A stretch of DNA of 64,000 nucleotides from Pseudomonadota bacterium (GTDB taxonomy: Bacteria; Pseudomonadota; Gammaproteobacteria; Acidiferrobacterales; UBA6901), in assembly GCA_021783175.1 (NCBI GenBank), contig JAJXUF010000008.1, positions 3,386-67,385 on the forward strand. Direction: 5' to 3'. The notes under the pieces were generated by a model. That model saw only the letters and a program-made list of their open reading frames with translations. It did not search any database and had not been told where the DNA came from. Both the position numbers and the translations under genes were made by a program. Below are positions 1 to 10,100 of this stretch, piece by piece; the stretch's first letter is position 1, and each line of letters starts with the position of its first letter.

Positions 1-10
1 GGGCCTTTCG

Positions 11-541
11 CTACAATAGAAATTCGAGGATCTCGGTGTTGTCAAACTTGAGTGCAAGCATTGCTTCATCCGACAGACGTCGGAAATGTGCGGTAACCAC
101 CCGCAAGGTCTCCTCATGGGCGACAACCATGACGACGCGATCCTCTTGTTGTCGCAACCAGTCTATAAATCTGAGTATTCGCTGCTTGTGTTCGGTGAGT
201 GTCTCGCCGCCAGCGATGCGCGTATTCATCGGGTCGCGAGCGATAGTTTCGTACAACTTGGATACTGCTTCACCATCGAGCCCCGTTCGAAAATCATTTA
301 GCCCTGGGTGAACATTGACGGGTACGCCGTGATGACGGTTGACAATATCGGCGGTCTGCCTGGCGCGCGGTAATTCGGAAACGATAATGCGGTCGAACTT
401 CACGCCCCGCAACCGTTGTGCCGCTTCCTCGGCTTGCGAGATTCCTTTTTCTGTAAGATTGACAGGTCGAGTGGGATCATCGTTACATAGTTTAAGAACG
501 TTGTAGTTTGTCTGACCGTGACGCATGAAGTAGGCCTTCAT
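11..541 (-). CDS. Histidine phosphatase (phosphoglycerate mutase-like) family protein
   Basis: A 176-residue cytosolic protein of the histidine phosphatase superfamily. The catalytic RHG motif sits at the very N-terminus (MKAYFMRHGQTNYN), and the second conserved histidine is in VVAHEETLR near residue 140. The frame stays open upstream, but the ATG at 541 is chosen because it puts the RHG motif at the usual distance from the start, and the upstream extension looks non-coding. Such enzymes dephosphorylate sugar phosphates, nucleotides or phosphoproteins, and the substrate cannot be told from sequence. It stands alone, with no close partner on the same strand. Confidence 0.85.
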   Translation of the reverse strand: MKAYFMRHGQTNYNVLKLCNDDPTRPVNLTEKGISQAEEAAQRLRGVKFDRIIVSELPRARQTADIVNRHHGVPVNVHPGLNDFRTGLDGEAVSKLYETIARDPMNTRIAGGETLTEHKQRILRFIDWLRQQEDRVVMVVAHEETLRVVTAHFRRLSDEAMLALKFDNTEILEFLL

Positions 542-1133
542 TGTAATTGCCTTTGTGCCTGTTTGATCAAGTTGCGCGCTGTGTGCCACCTGAGTATCTG
601 GTTTTGATGCGACGCGTGCGGCGTACAAGATACGGCGCAAGAGAGTATATATGCTTCGGGGTTGCAATTGATGCCGACGGCAACTACGTCATCCGCGAAG
701 CCGGTGGACCCCATTTTTTTGCGCTGTTCTGAACATTGTACCTGCATCGATGTGGTCAACTGAATCAGAACCTCCTTATCCCCTGGTGGACCGATTATCA
801 AATACGACTAGAGCGGAGATTGAAGTTCTTCACAGCGAAATCGATGACCAAACCCGTTGCCGCAATGATACATGGCTCCACGGCGAGCATCTTGTGTTGG
901 CCAGTCTACGTATGGGTGCAGTCAATGCGAATGCGGCCGGAAGGAAGAAGCGCCGTTGGCTGGCAATACGCCCTACCCACCAGGGCAGACGTCAGCAATT
1001 AGGATGGCAAAGTTTGCTGAACTGCCATCTCTTGGGACAGTATCAAGCGATCAATCATGGGGCAGTTATGCGAAAAAATTTCTATTGAACAGATGTTATT
1101 GCGGTTGGCAAGGAACCCTTATTGCCATTTCAA
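542..1133. other. Unassigned intergenic region
   Basis: About 590 bases lie between the phosphatase start and the end of the Sel1-repeat gene. The longest sensible plus-strand frame is 750-1088 (112 residues, beginning MWSTESEPPYP). It has no Shine-Dalgarno sequence and no recognisable domain, so it is not called as a gene. No tRNA, strong hairpin or repeat was seen. Confidence 0.4.
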
Positions 1134-1538
1134 CTAACGAGATTGGGTTGCCGTTTCGGCGGAGGCGAGCTGTTCCCACGGATTAAACGTTTGTGTCGCA
1201 GCCGTGTGGTTGGGGTGCCGGACAGCTAGCTTCTTGTGCGCCTCTAGTCTGCGGCGGATGGCCTGTTGTTGCCTTATTTTCTTGGCCGCTTCGGCATCAC
1301 CATTCTGGGCGGCCCTAGCATACCAGGTGAATGCCTTATCGAGATTTTTCTGGATCCCAAAGCCGTTTTCGTACATTTCGCCGACAAAATACTGCGCACT
1401 TGCACTGTTCGAGTTGGCCAGGGCAAGCTGGCTTTGGAATAAATGGACCATAGCAGTGTGGAAATGATCATCCGCGCGGCTTGCCACCGAAGTGATCAGC
1501 AAGGCAGCAAGTAACAGAATTGTGCAAGATTTGGCCAT
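1134..1538 (-). CDS. Secreted Sel1-like repeat protein
   Basis: A 134-residue protein with an N-terminal signal peptide (hydrophobic LLLAALLITSVASRA, predicted cleavage near residue 22). It contains a Sel1/TPR-like helical repeat: SAQYFVGEMYENGFGIQKN followed by AFTWYARAAQNGDAEA. Sel1 repeats mediate protein-protein contacts, and periplasmic versions are common in proteobacteria. Only about one and a half repeats are present, so the protein is short for the family. The C-terminal third is polar and shows no motif. It appears monocistronic. Confidence 0.75.
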   Translation of the reverse strand: MAKSCTILLLAALLITSVASRADDHFHTAMVHLFQSQLALANSNSASAQYFVGEMYENGFGIQKNLDKAFTWYARAAQNGDAEAAKKIRQQQAIRRRLEAHKKLAVRHPNHTAATQTFNPWEQLASAETATQSR

Positions 1539-2005
1539 CTCGCGACCCGCGGTTTATCTGGTTCGACAAACGATGATTGGTTAATGGTCCGGTCAGAATT
1601 CTAACCTCGCCGCCCCGGATCATTTATTGATTAGCTGCGGGATCCGCGCGGTGCCGGATAGATTAAATATAGTTGCCAAAGCCTGAACGTCAATGCAGGT
1701 GACACCATTGGCGGCAACCGTCCATCGACCAATTGCAAAGCTGGAACGGTAGCAATGTGGTCTTTGGGAAAGTAAATACCTACCCCTTGGACGGAGGAGT
1801 TTTCGACCCCCAAGGCTGCCCGCTTGTTTTCGGCCGGAGCCAGCCAGAGAGAGGGCATGCCGCGACAAATGCGCCCACGGACTGCGTGTTTGCAGTCCGT
1901 TTTGGCCGCGTGTTGCGCCTACCTGGCCCCGGTCGGCAGGGCGGGTTGTCCCTCGGGGGCGGTTTTGTACTGCCATTCCGCCGCAATCTCTTCGGCGGAT
2001 GCTCA
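1539..2005. other. Intergenic region downstream of ppc, possible gene remnant
   Basis: About 470 bases lie between the ppc stop codon and the Sel1-repeat gene. On the minus strand, one frame is open from just after the ppc stop to about 1631 except for a single in-frame TAG near 1925. It could read AEEIAAEWQYKTAPEGQ before the stop and a 75-residue piece (MPSLWLAPAENKRA...) after it. No family is recognised and no start codon or Shine-Dalgarno sequence precedes it, so it is either a decayed small gene or chance. Confidence 0.3.
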
Positions 2006-4834
2006 TCAGCCCGTGTTGCGCATTCCGGCGGCAATCGCGTTGATGGAGCGAAGTAAGGGGTCGCGCCACACCGACGGGCGACTTTCGTCTCCCGGAGCAC
2101 TGCGGTACCGCTTCAGTAGCGCAGTTTGAATATGGTTCAGGGGGTCGAGATACGGATTGCGACGGGCCAGTGACAAAGCCAGAACCGGATTGTCCTCAAT
2201 GAGATATTTGGCATTCGCAACCTGGAGTACCTGGCTTACGGTACGGTGGAATTCTTCCTTAACCATGTGATAGACGCGCTGGCGCGTATCCGGATCTGCG
2301 CAAAGTTCCGCATATTCGCGTGCGATATCCATGTCGCTCTTGAAAAGCGCCATCTGGGTGTTGCTCAGCAGCGAGCGGAAGAATGGCCATTGCTGGTACA
2401 TAGTTTGCAGTGCGGCCAGGCGCGTCGGGTCATTACCGCGCCACGAGTCGAGTGCCGCCCCCAAGCCGTACCAGGCGGGCAGCGTATGTCGCGATTGGGC
2501 CCAGCCGAATACCCAAGGAATGGCACGCACCGACGCTTTTGACCGGTCAGCCTTGGTGCGATGGCTAGGACGCGAGCCGATATTGAGTAACCCGATCTCA
2601 TTCACCGGTGTCGCTTCGTAGAAATAATCGTTAAAGCCGGGCGTCTGGTCGGTGAGGGCTCGATAGCTCGCCTCGCCGACGCGGGCGAGCTCATTCATGA
2701 CTGCCAGATGATCTTTTCGGTCCTGCACGGCAGGGCGCACCACGGATATGCTGGCTTTCATAAGGCCGGTAACGCCCATTGTGAGCTCGTAGGCCGCGGT
2801 TTCGGCGTTACTGTACTTGTAATACAGAACTTCTCCTTGTTCCGTAAATTTGATTTGCCCGTGCACGGTGCCCGGCGGTTGCGCCAGGATTGACTCGTGC
2901 GTGGGTCCGCCCCCGCGACCAATAGTGCCTCCGCGGCCATGGAATAGACGGCACTTGATGCCAAAATGATCGGCAATTCGGATGATTTTCTTCTGGGCTT
3001 CGTACAGGTTCCATGACGACGAGAGAGTGCCGCCATCCTTGGCCGAGTCAGAATATCCGAGCATGACCTCCTGCACATTGCCTGCAGCCTTGAGCAAGGC
3101 ACCGTAGGTCGGCAGCGCCAGAAGCGCATGCAGAACATCTTCAATATGTGCGAGGTCATCTATCGTTTCGAACAGCGGGCTCACACGAATGTCGCAGTAC
3201 CACGCGTCACGTTTGCGACCAGCCATGCCGGAAACTTGCGCCAAAAGGATCACCTCAAGAATGTGACTTGCGGCATGGGTCATTGAAATCACATAGTTGC
3301 CGAACGCGCGAGGGCTGACGTCGCGCTGTAGGCGTGCCATCAAATCGAACACTTCCAGAGTTTCCCGCGCCATCGGGCTCAGCCTTTCACGATCAAGAGC
3401 AATCGGCGCGGAAGATGCAATCAGATCGGAAAGGCGCTGCAGGCGCGTCGGCTCGTCGAGTTGCTTGTAGTCTTCGCTGTGAGGGAGTTGTGCAAAGATT
3501 TCGGCGACTACTGCCGTGTGGCGAGCTGCCTCTTGGCGAATATCCAGCTGCACCAGGTGGAAACCAAAAGTCTCGGCCAGGCGTATCAGGTCTTTCAGTT
3601 CGCCGTCCGCTACGCGTTGCTCGCCGTGGCCAACCAGCGAATCCCGGATTAGATAGAGATCCGCCAAGAATTGCCTGTCGTCAGTGTATGCTGTCACTCC
3701 ATCGCTCGGTGTTTCTCCGCGTACGCGTTGGCGCATGATGCGCAGCGTATTTTCGAGCCGGAAGCGCATGAAGTATAGCTTGCGTCGGTAAGGCTCCGAG
3801 AAGAATTGTTCCGGTTTGGCACCAAAAGCTTCATGACCGAAGCGTTCATCGCGCGCTAAGCTCTTCATGAGTTCGTCAGACGGGCGTGTCAGGAGAACTG
3901 AATAAGTCAGGATGTTACTCAGTGCCGATACCCGACTTATGTACTCCTGTAGAATTTCTTCCGCGTGCAGTTCAACTGCTTGTGCAGTGGAATCAGTCGT
4001 CACATTGGGGTTGCCGTCCCGGTCCCCACCGATCCATGAGCCGAAGTTGAGAAAGCTGGGTACCCGAACTAGAGGTTGACCGGCAGCATCACAGCCGTAG
4101 ATGCGACGCACGGCGTTTTCGACGAAGCGGTAGGTGGTCGGAACTGCCTGAAACAGACTCTCGCGGAAATAGTACAGGCCGTTGCGAATTTCGTCGCGCA
4201 CCGCCGGACGCAGTGTTCGCACTTCGTCGGTTTTCCACAATATCTGGATTTGAGCCTCGAGTTGCTCAACCGTATCGCGGAATTGCTCCCGTCCCAGACG
4301 TGGGTCGTCTAGCTGTTCTGCGGTGACGAAAATGCGCCGCAATGCCTGCATGATTGTGCGCCGCTTCGCTTCGGTGGGATGTGCTGTGAATACCGGTATA
4401 AAAAGTAGACGATCAAACAGCGTCTGGAGTTCCTCTGCGCTGATGCCTTGCGCGTCAAACCAGCGCAGCGTCTCGTCAAAAGACCCAGTCCACAGCGGAC
4501 CACCACTTTGCAGCAATCGACGGCGCTGGCGGTGTTGGAACGCTTCCTCAGCTATGTTTACCAGACTGAAATAGGCATTGAACGCGCGCAAGACATGCGT
4601 CAAGGTCTCGGGGTCAAGCCGATCGATCAGGCGCATCAGTCGCTGCCGCGTGCGCGGGTTGTCGCGCTGATGCAAGCTGACGAAGCCTTTGCGCAGCGTT
4701 TCGACTGCCTTTAGCACCTGACCACCGGCCTGACTGTGTAAAACGCGGCCTAGCAGTTCGCCAAAAAGCTTGACCCGTCGGCGCAGTTCCTTGTCTCCGG
4801 GAATGGTATCGGGGATCGTGATTAGTCGGTTCAT
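2006..4834 (-). CDS. ppc: Phosphoenolpyruvate carboxylase
   Basis: This 942-residue enzyme carboxylates PEP to oxaloacetate with bicarbonate, an anaplerotic reaction feeding the TCA cycle. All hallmark motifs are present: FTAHPTEAKRRTIM (catalytic His), GSWIGGDRDGNPNVT, GYSDSAKDGG, the FHGRGGTIGRGGGPTH glycine-rich loop, and the terminal RNTG that all PEPC enzymes carry. It is slightly longer than the E. coli enzyme (883 residues), mainly in the N-terminal region. The ATG at 4834 precedes a typical N-terminus but has a weak ribosome binding site. It is monocistronic and divergent from the DUF2384 gene. Confidence 0.97.
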   Translation of the reverse strand: MNRLITIPDTIPGDKELRRRVKLFGELLGRVLHSQAGGQVLKAVETLRKGFVSLHQRDNPRTRQRLMRLIDRLDPETLTHVLRAFNAYFSLVNIAEEAFQHRQRRRLLQSGGPLWTGSFDETLRWFDAQGISAEELQTLFDRLLFIPVFTAHPTEAKRRTIMQALRRIFVTAEQLDDPRLGREQFRDTVEQLEAQIQILWKTDEVRTLRPAVRDEIRNGLYYFRESLFQAVPTTYRFVENAVRRIYGCDAAGQPLVRVPSFLNFGSWIGGDRDGNPNVTTDSTAQAVELHAEEILQEYISRVSALSNILTYSVLLTRPSDELMKSLARDERFGHEAFGAKPEQFFSEPYRRKLYFMRFRLENTLRIMRQRVRGETPSDGVTAYTDDRQFLADLYLIRDSLVGHGEQRVADGELKDLIRLAETFGFHLVQLDIRQEAARHTAVVAEIFAQLPHSEDYKQLDEPTRLQRLSDLIASSAPIALDRERLSPMARETLEVFDLMARLQRDVSPRAFGNYVISMTHAASHILEVILLAQVSGMAGRKRDAWYCDIRVSPLFETIDDLAHIEDVLHALLALPTYGALLKAAGNVQEVMLGYSDSAKDGGTLSSSWNLYEAQKKIIRIADHFGIKCRLFHGRGGTIGRGGGPTHESILAQPPGTVHGQIKFTEQGEVLYYKYSNAETAAYELTMGVTGLMKASISVVRPAVQDRKDHLAVMNELARVGEASYRALTDQTPGFNDYFYEATPVNEIGLLNIGSRPSHRTKADRSKASVRAIPWVFGWAQSRHTLPAWYGLGAALDSWRGNDPTRLAALQTMYQQWPFFRSLLSNTQMALFKSDMDIAREYAELCADPDTRQRVYHMVKEEFHRTVSQVLQVANAKYLIEDNPVLALSLARRNPYLDPLNHIQTALLKRYRSAPGDESRPSVWRDPLLRSINAIAAGMRNTG

Positions 4835-5150
4835 TTGTAGGTTTGCAAATACCCATTGTCGGCACGGGCTTTGCGCCCAGATCGGCCAGGATTGCCAAAA
4901 TACGGGGCGCTATCATGCCCGAAGCTGGCCCCAATATGAAGCCGAAAAGTGGGGTTAAGTCTGAAGGGGGATGATTTGTCAGGAAATACCCGACGCGGCA
5001 ACGGTGCTACCCAACACGCTGCTTCTACTTGCCATGACAGTATCGCGAATTCCATGCTACGCTGGGTAAATAGCCGCCTTCCCCCTGCGCTAAGCCGCAG
5101 ACCGAATATTTCCTTGCCTGCTAGCGCGGGACGAAAGAGAGACAAAATCA
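4835..5150. other. Divergent intergenic region ppc / DUF2384 gene
   Basis: About 316 bases separate two divergently transcribed genes and must hold both promoters. No convincing -35/-10 pair or operator palindrome could be picked out by eye, and no reading frame here looks coding. Confidence 0.35.
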
Positions 5151-5549
5151 ATGCACGAAATGACCCTGGAAAAGAGGATCGAGCTTACGCGCGCAATCAT
5201 TTCATTGCTTGACGACTGGGGTCTGTCGGCCGTGCAACAGGTCGAGATTCTTGGCCTTCCTTCCGGGACGCGACCTGGCCTTATCAGACAGTATCGTCAG
5301 AATACTCCGTTTCCGATCGATGAGCAGGTGGCGGAGCGAATAGAGCATATAATTGGCATTGCGGAGGCGCTACGCACCAGTCATCCACTCAACTCGGCAA
5401 TGGATGCGATCTGGATTAATAAGGCGAATTATCGCCTGGATAATCGAACGCCGCTTTCGGTTATGATAGAAGACGGCCTACGCGGCATCATTTCCGTGCG
5501 TGCCCAGCTGGACTGCACTTTTGACTGGAGCCGCCTTGCGGCACCGTGA
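5151..5549 (+). CDS. Orphan MbcA/ParS/Xre-type antitoxin-like protein (DUF2384)
   Basis: A 132-residue cytosolic protein. The N-terminal half is helical (LEKRIELTRAIISLLDDWG, then VEILGLPSG) and resembles the Xre-like HTH portion. The C-terminal half (ERIEHIIGIAEALRTS ... WINKANYRLDNRTPLSVM) matches the DUF2384/MbcA-ParS toxin-binding domain. In known systems such proteins pair with a RES-domain NAD-consuming toxin encoded next door. Here the flanking genes are ppc and an oxidoreductase on the other strand, and no RES gene lies in the window. It may be a solitary regulator or a relic of a toxin-antitoxin pair. Family assignment is fairly firm; function is unknown. Confidence 0.75.
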   Translation: MHEMTLEKRIELTRAIISLLDDWGLSAVQQVEILGLPSGTRPGLIRQYRQNTPFPIDEQVAERIEHIIGIAEALRTSHPLNSAMDAIWINKANYRLDNRTPLSVMIEDGLRGIISVRAQLDCTFDWSRLAAP

Positions 5550-5718
5550 CGATTGCCGCATCCCTTAGCCGGTATGCGTGCCATTTTCCGCAAAGTCTGC
5601 AGTCCGCAGGCGCCAGGGAATGCACGGATGTCGAGGCTCTCCAGATTTGGGTGCCGTATTATCACCGGCGGCGTGGTGTCGCTAGGGTAGGGTAGGCGTA
5701 ATTGCGGCGGATTCTAAA

Positions 5719-8700
5719 TTAGAGCAGCACCTGCTCGACACCTCCCTGTCGAACGCGTTCGATGAATCGTTGTTGCCACCCGGCACCAAGCCGGTGATTG
5801 GCGAGTTCGACCACGATGTAGTCCGTTTCCAAACCGGTGTCATCGCGATAGCGCGACAGACCCTGAACGCATGCGGGGCAGGAAGTCAGCATTTTGACGT
5901 TACCGTCGCGTGCCGTGTGCTCACCCGTTAGCTGCTCTATTCCCTTCTGCAGTTCCTCCTGTTTGCGGAAGCGAACTTGAGTGGCAATATCCGGGCGCGC
6001 AATGGCAAAGGTGCCGGCTTCGCCGCAGCAGCGGTCTGACAGCAAGACGTCCTGGCCCATCAGTCGTGAAGCGACCCTAACCGGATTGTACGACTTCATC
6101 GGCGTGTGGCAGGGATCGTGATACATGTAGCGAACCCCTGAAACACCGGTCAGGCTTATTCCTTTTTCCATCAGGTATTCGTGTATGTCTAGCAACCGGC
6201 ACCCGGGAAAAATGGCCTCGAATTCGTATTTGAGCAGCTGGTCCATGCAGGTGCCACAGGAGACAATTACCGTTTTGATGTCCAGGTAGTTCAACGTGTT
6301 GGCAACCCGATGGAAAAGTACGCGGTTGTCCGTGGTTATCTTTGAGCCCTTCTGCTCGTCGCCGCTTGATAATTGCGGGTAGCCGCAGCAGAGGTAGCCG
6401 GGCGGTAATACAGTCTGGGCGCCGACGTCGTAGAGCATTGCCAGTGTGGCGAGTCCTACCTGACTGAAAAGCCGCTCCGATCCGCAGCCCGGGAAGTAAA
6501 AGACTGCGTCGGACTCCTCGTTAACGCGGCTCGGATCACGCAGTATTGGTATGTTCTTGCTGTCCTCGATACCCAATAATGCCCTTGTCGTCATGGCGGG
6601 AAGACCGCCGGGCATTGGCTTGCGCACGAAATTGATCACCTGCGCTACGATCGGTGCAGTCCCGGTGGTCGCTTCAGGTGGTCGGCCATTGCGCACCAAG
6701 CCGAGATGCTTTGCCATTGCGTAAGCCAGGCGCTGAACGCCATATCCAAACTGGATCAGGGTTTTACGCAGCATCTTTATTGTGGTTGGGTCAGTCGCAT
6801 TCAGAAATGCCATCGACAGCCAAGTGAACAGACTGTGGTGGCGCTTGCCGCGATCCTTCAGGATTCTGCGCATGCGCACCGATACATCGCCAAAATCGAT
6901 ATCCACTGGACAGGGATTGAGGCACTTATGGCAGATAGTGCAGTGGTCCGCGACATCGTTCATAGCCTCGAAATGGCGAAGAGAGATGCCGCGGCGTGTT
7001 TGTTCCTCGTAGAGAAACGCCTCGATGATTAGGCCAGTTGCCAAGATCTTGTTGCGCGGAGAGTATGAGAGGTTGGCCCTCGGTATGTGGGTATTGCACA
7101 CCGGTTTGCATTTGCCGCAGCGCAGACAGTGGCGAATATCATCATTCAGCGCACCCAGCTCGCTTTCCTCAAGTATGATCGCTTCCTGCTGCAATAGGCG
7201 TAGGGACGGAGTGTATGCCCGCTCCAGACCTGAGCCAGGTAGCAACTTCCCGCGATTAAAATTGCCGTTTGGATCAACCTCTTTCTTGTATCGGGCGAAC
7301 GCTTCGATGACTGCAGGGTCGAGATACTGAATTTTGGTGATCCCAATGCCGTGTTCACCGGATATCACGCCTCCCAGCGCACGGGCAAGCGACATCACAC
7401 GCGTAACGATGCGATCCGCCTCCTGTAGCATGACATAGTCATTGGAGTGGACCGGAATATTGGTATGAACATTGCCGTCGCCAGCGTGCATGTGTGTGGC
7501 CACGAACAAGCGGCTGTTGCGAACGCCGGCATGAATCAGGTCAAGCTGCCGACGTATTGGTTCGAGCTCGAGACCGCCGAAAATCTGTTTCAGCGGTCCT
7601 TCCACCTCGGCGCGATACGATATTCGCAAATCGTGTCTTAGAAGCAGCTGTACTACCCTGTCTCCGGGTTTAGCGCGACTTGATGTTTCGGCGTCAAACA
7701 AACTGCCGACTGACTCCACCAGTTTATCCAGCCCAGCGAGTATAGTGGACCAGCGCGAATGGACCCGCTCAAGAACCTCGCGCGCCGCTGTCTTCTTGTC
7801 GATCAAAATGGCGCTGGATTCATGACTGGTTTCATAGTCGGAGGTGGGCAGTGGCGCATCGGCAAGTTTGCCCAGATAGTTGCGCACTGCGTCAATAATG
7901 CGCAATTTGTTGGAAATGGATTCCTCAATGTTGATGCGTTCGATTCCCGCGGCATATTCGGCGAGGCGATCGAGCGGAATTACGACGTCTTCATTGATCT
8001 TAAATGCGTTAGTATGTTTGGCGATTGCGGCCGTGCGCGATCGATCAAGCCAGAAGCGGCGGCGCGCCTCCGGACTCACCGCAATGAAACCTTCGGCTCC
8101 ACGCGCGTTGGCCATGCGCACAATAGCCGACGCCGCATCAGCGACCGTATCTTGCTTGTCACCCGCTACGTCAACAAGCAAAACCATCTTAGGGCGATCA
8201 CGGCGTGCCGCTTTAGTGGTGTAGCCGACTGCCTTGACATACCGCTCATCAAGATGTTCGAGACCGGACAAAAGCACTTCCGGGTGTGTGTCGAGATAAT
8301 TCTTTATTTCGACGATAGCCGGTACTGCCTTGCTCAAATCGTGTCCAAAGAACTCAAGACAAACGGTTCGCAAATGCGTGGGCATGCGATGCAGTATGAA
8401 AACGGCCGATGTGACGAGGCCATCGCAGCCTTCTTTCTGAATTCCAGGCAGGCCGGACAGAAACTTGTCTGTGACATCTTTTCCAAGGCCGATCTTGCGG
8501 AAAGAATTTCCGGGAATCCGCAGAAAACGTGGTTCGCCTGCCGGTGTCTTGCCGTCGACTTCAAAATGGCTGATGCGGAAGACGACTTGTGCCTGCTCAT
8601 GTATCTTGCCAAGATTGTGATTGAGACGCTCTACTTCGATCCATTGTGCGTCCGGCGTCACCATGCGCCAGGAGACCAGGTTGTCGAGCGTTGTACCCCA

Positions 8701-9555
8701 GAGAACCGCCTTTTTTCCGCCGGCGTTCATGGCGACGTTGCCGCCGATCGTGCAGGCGTCTTGTGATGTCGGATCAACCGCAAAACTGTAGCCGTTGGCT
8801 TCAGCAAGCTTAGAAACGTTCAGCGTTATCACGCCGGCCTGCGCGCGAACAGTCGGTACCTTGCCGGCGACTCCTTCCAGTTCGCGTAACTCAATAGCCC
8901 CAAGCGCGTCCAGTTTTTCGGTGTTGATCACCACCGATTCGGCATGCAGCGGCACTGCGCCGCCGGTGTAGCCAGTGCCGCCACCACGCGGAATCACCGT
9001 AAGTCCGAGTTCGATGCAACTGCGGACTACAAGAGCCGTTTCCTCTTCCGTATCCGGAGTGACCACGGCAAGCGGATACTCAACTCGCCAGTCAGTCGCA
9101 TCCGTGACGTGGGACACCCGCGCGAGACTGCTGAAATCGATATTGTCCGCTCGTGTCACACGCGCAAGTAGCTTGCGCAGCCGCCGGCGCCAGTCATCTT
9201 GGCGCGGAAACCATTGCTCAAACTCCTGAACCGCCTGCCGTGCCCGCCCGATCAGCGTGATGGTCAGTGGATTGCCTTCTGCCCGAGCCGCGATTTGGTC
9301 GAGCCGGTGATGTAGGGCATGGACAAGCGAGCCGCGTCTTTTGCGATTTTCCAGCAGATCGTCCTGAATGTAGGGATTGCGGTGGATAACCCACATGTCC
9401 CCCAGAACTTCAAAGAGCATCCGCGCCGAGCGCCCGGTGCGCCGGGTGCCGCGCAGTTCATTAAGGGTGTTCCACATCGCCTCGCCAAGAAAGCGAATGA
9501 CGATTTCGCGGTCGGAAAAAGACGTGTAGTTATAAGGGATTTCGCGAATACGCAT
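5719..9555 (-). CDS. DUF3683 / FAD-linked oxidase / Fe-S oxidoreductase fusion
   Basis: This protein of about 1278 residues fuses three modules. First is an N-terminal DUF3683-type region ([19 protein letters not shown]). Second is a VAO/PCMH-type FAD-binding domain with the glycine-rich [15 protein letters not shown] loop and a C-terminal cap ending near [14 protein letters not shown]. Third is a GlpC/LutA-like module with two Cys clusters ([11 protein letters not shown] and [12 protein letters not shown]) and two CCG-type repeats ([17 protein letters not shown]). Such proteins resemble D-lactate or D-2-hydroxyacid dehydrogenases passing electrons to the respiratory chain. The substrate is not determinable. 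The start at 9555 is preferred over an upstream ATG because it begins the conserved block. The FAD part lies before the Fe-S part, as in DLD-GlpC fusions such as YdiJ. Confidence 0.88.
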   Translation of the reverse strand: MRIREIPYNYTSFSDREIVIRFLGEAMWNTLNELRGTRRTGRSARMLFEVLGDMWVIHRNPYIQDDLLENRKRRGSLVHALHHRLDQIAARAEGNPLTITLIGRARQAVQEFEQWFPRQDDWRRRLRKLLARVTRADNIDFSSLARVSHVTDATDWRVEYPLAVVTPDTEEETALVVRSCIELGLTVIPRGGGTGYTGGAVPLHAESVVINTEKLDALGAIELRELEGVAGKVPTVRAQAGVITLNVSKLAEANGYSFAVDPTSQDACTIGGNVAMNAGGKKAVLWGTTLDNLVSWRMVTPDAQWIEVERLNHNLGKIHEQAQVVFRISHFEVDGKTPAGEPRFLRIPGNSFRKIGLGKDVTDKFLSGLPGIQKEGCDGLVTSAVFILHRMPTHLRTVCLEFFGHDLSKAVPAIVEIKNYLDTHPEVLLSGLEHLDERYVKAVGYTTKAARRDRPKMVLLVDVAGDKQDTVADAASAIVRMANARGAEGFIAVSPEARRRFWLDRSRTAAIAKHTNAFKINEDVVIPLDRLAEYAAGIERINIEESISNKLRIIDAVRNYLGKLADAPLPTSDYETSHESSAILIDKKTAAREVLERVHSRWSTILAGLDKLVESVGSLFDAETSSRAKPGDRVVQLLLRHDLRISYRAEVEGPLKQIFGGLELEPIRRQLDLIHAGVRNSRLFVATHMHAGDGNVHTNIPVHSNDYVMLQEADRIVTRVMSLARALGGVISGEHGIGITKIQYLDPAVIEAFARYKKEVDPNGNFNRGKLLPGSGLERAYTPSLRLLQQEAIILEESELGALNDDIRHCLRCGKCKPVCNTHIPRANLSYSPRNKILATGLIIEAFLYEEQTRRGISLRHFEAMNDVADHCTICHKCLNPCPVDIDFGDVSVRMRRILKDRGKRHHSLFTWLSMAFLNATDPTTIKMLRKTLIQFGYGVQRLAYAMAKHLGLVRNGRPPEATTGTAPIVAQVINFVRKPMPGGLPAMTTRALLGIEDSKNIPILRDPSRVNEESDAVFYFPGCGSERLFSQVGLATLAMLYDVGAQTVLPPGYLCCGYPQLSSGDEQKGSKITTDNRVLFHRVANTLNYLDIKTVIVSCGTCMDQLLKYEFEAIFPGCRLLDIHEYLMEKGISLTGVSGVRYMYHDPCHTPMKSYNPVRVASRLMGQDVLLSDRCCGEAGTFAIARPDIATQVRFRKQEELQKGIEQLTGEHTARDGNVKMLTSCPACVQGLSRYRDDTGLETDYIVVELANHRLGAGWQQRFIERVRQGGVEQVLL

Positions 9556-9908
9556 GGTGCCACGGGTCTCCATGGCGACGCCGCCGCCGGGCATCGCTGC
9601 AACCATATTAGCATGTACTTCTGGATTTGAAGGGATTGCCCGGGTGAATGTCCGTCATTCGCCGGGGTGGGTGCAGCGAGCACAGCCTGCGACACAGGAT
9701 ATGGATATTGCCATACACCTTTCGGCATCAGATGCCTTTCTTTGCAGGATTCACCTCGCCAAGCAATCGCACGGCAGCTGTTTTCTTGGCGGTGTCACAA
9801 TCCAGTCCTAAAATCTATAGTTAGGTTTCTGAAGGCGGTGAAGGCGAATTGGTAGTTTTCAATCCCGGGCGTGCAGTGATGGACGGCTCATGATCTGTCA
9901 CTGCTTCT

Positions 9909-9942
9909 GACAATCCGGTCCGGCAACGTACTCCGGATTGTC
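9909..9942. repeat. Perfect 10-bp inverted repeat
   Basis: GACAATCCGG at 9909-9918 and its exact complement CCGGATTGTC at 9933-9942 are separated by 14 bases. There is no T-tract on either side, so an intrinsic terminator is unlikely. A protein-binding site or a structured leader is possible. Confidence 0.6.
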
Positions 9943-10019
9943 TTGCGTGTTCACGGATTTGAACGGATGTCGACCTTTTCGCATTTTTCAACGCTGATGG
10001 GAACAAACGGTGTTTCGCT

Positions 10020-10038
10020 CAGGTCTATTTTTGACCTG
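10020..10038. promoter_or_regulatory. Inverted repeat upstream of PilZ gene (candidate operator)
   Basis: CAGGTC at 10020-10025 and GACCTG at 10033-10038 flank a 7-base spacer rich in T. The site lies about 60 bases before the PilZ start and overlaps a TTGACC that could act as a -35 element. It could be a repressor site or a short hairpin. Confidence 0.35.
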
Positions 10039-10100
10039 TATCAATGCATCGATCTGGCTTGGGACCTACATTTAATTCACGGAGCAATTGGGAGGATACG

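Larger units (their letters stand above)
9556..10100. other. Intergenic region between divergent oxidoreductase and PilZ genes
   Basis: About 545 bases contain no convincing gene. Two clear inverted repeats lie here (9909-9942 and 10020-10038, listed separately). Promoters for both flanking genes should be in this stretch. Confidence 0.4.

Noticed and set aside
750..1088. 112-codon plus-strand frame with plausible soluble composition
   Set aside because: It has no Shine-Dalgarno, no recognised domain and competing overlapping frames. It is left as part of an unassigned region.
7759..8766. 335-codon plus-strand frame inside the oxidoreductase gene
   Set aside because: It is antisense to a protein with clear FAD and Fe-S motifs and has no recognisable domain or ribosome binding site.
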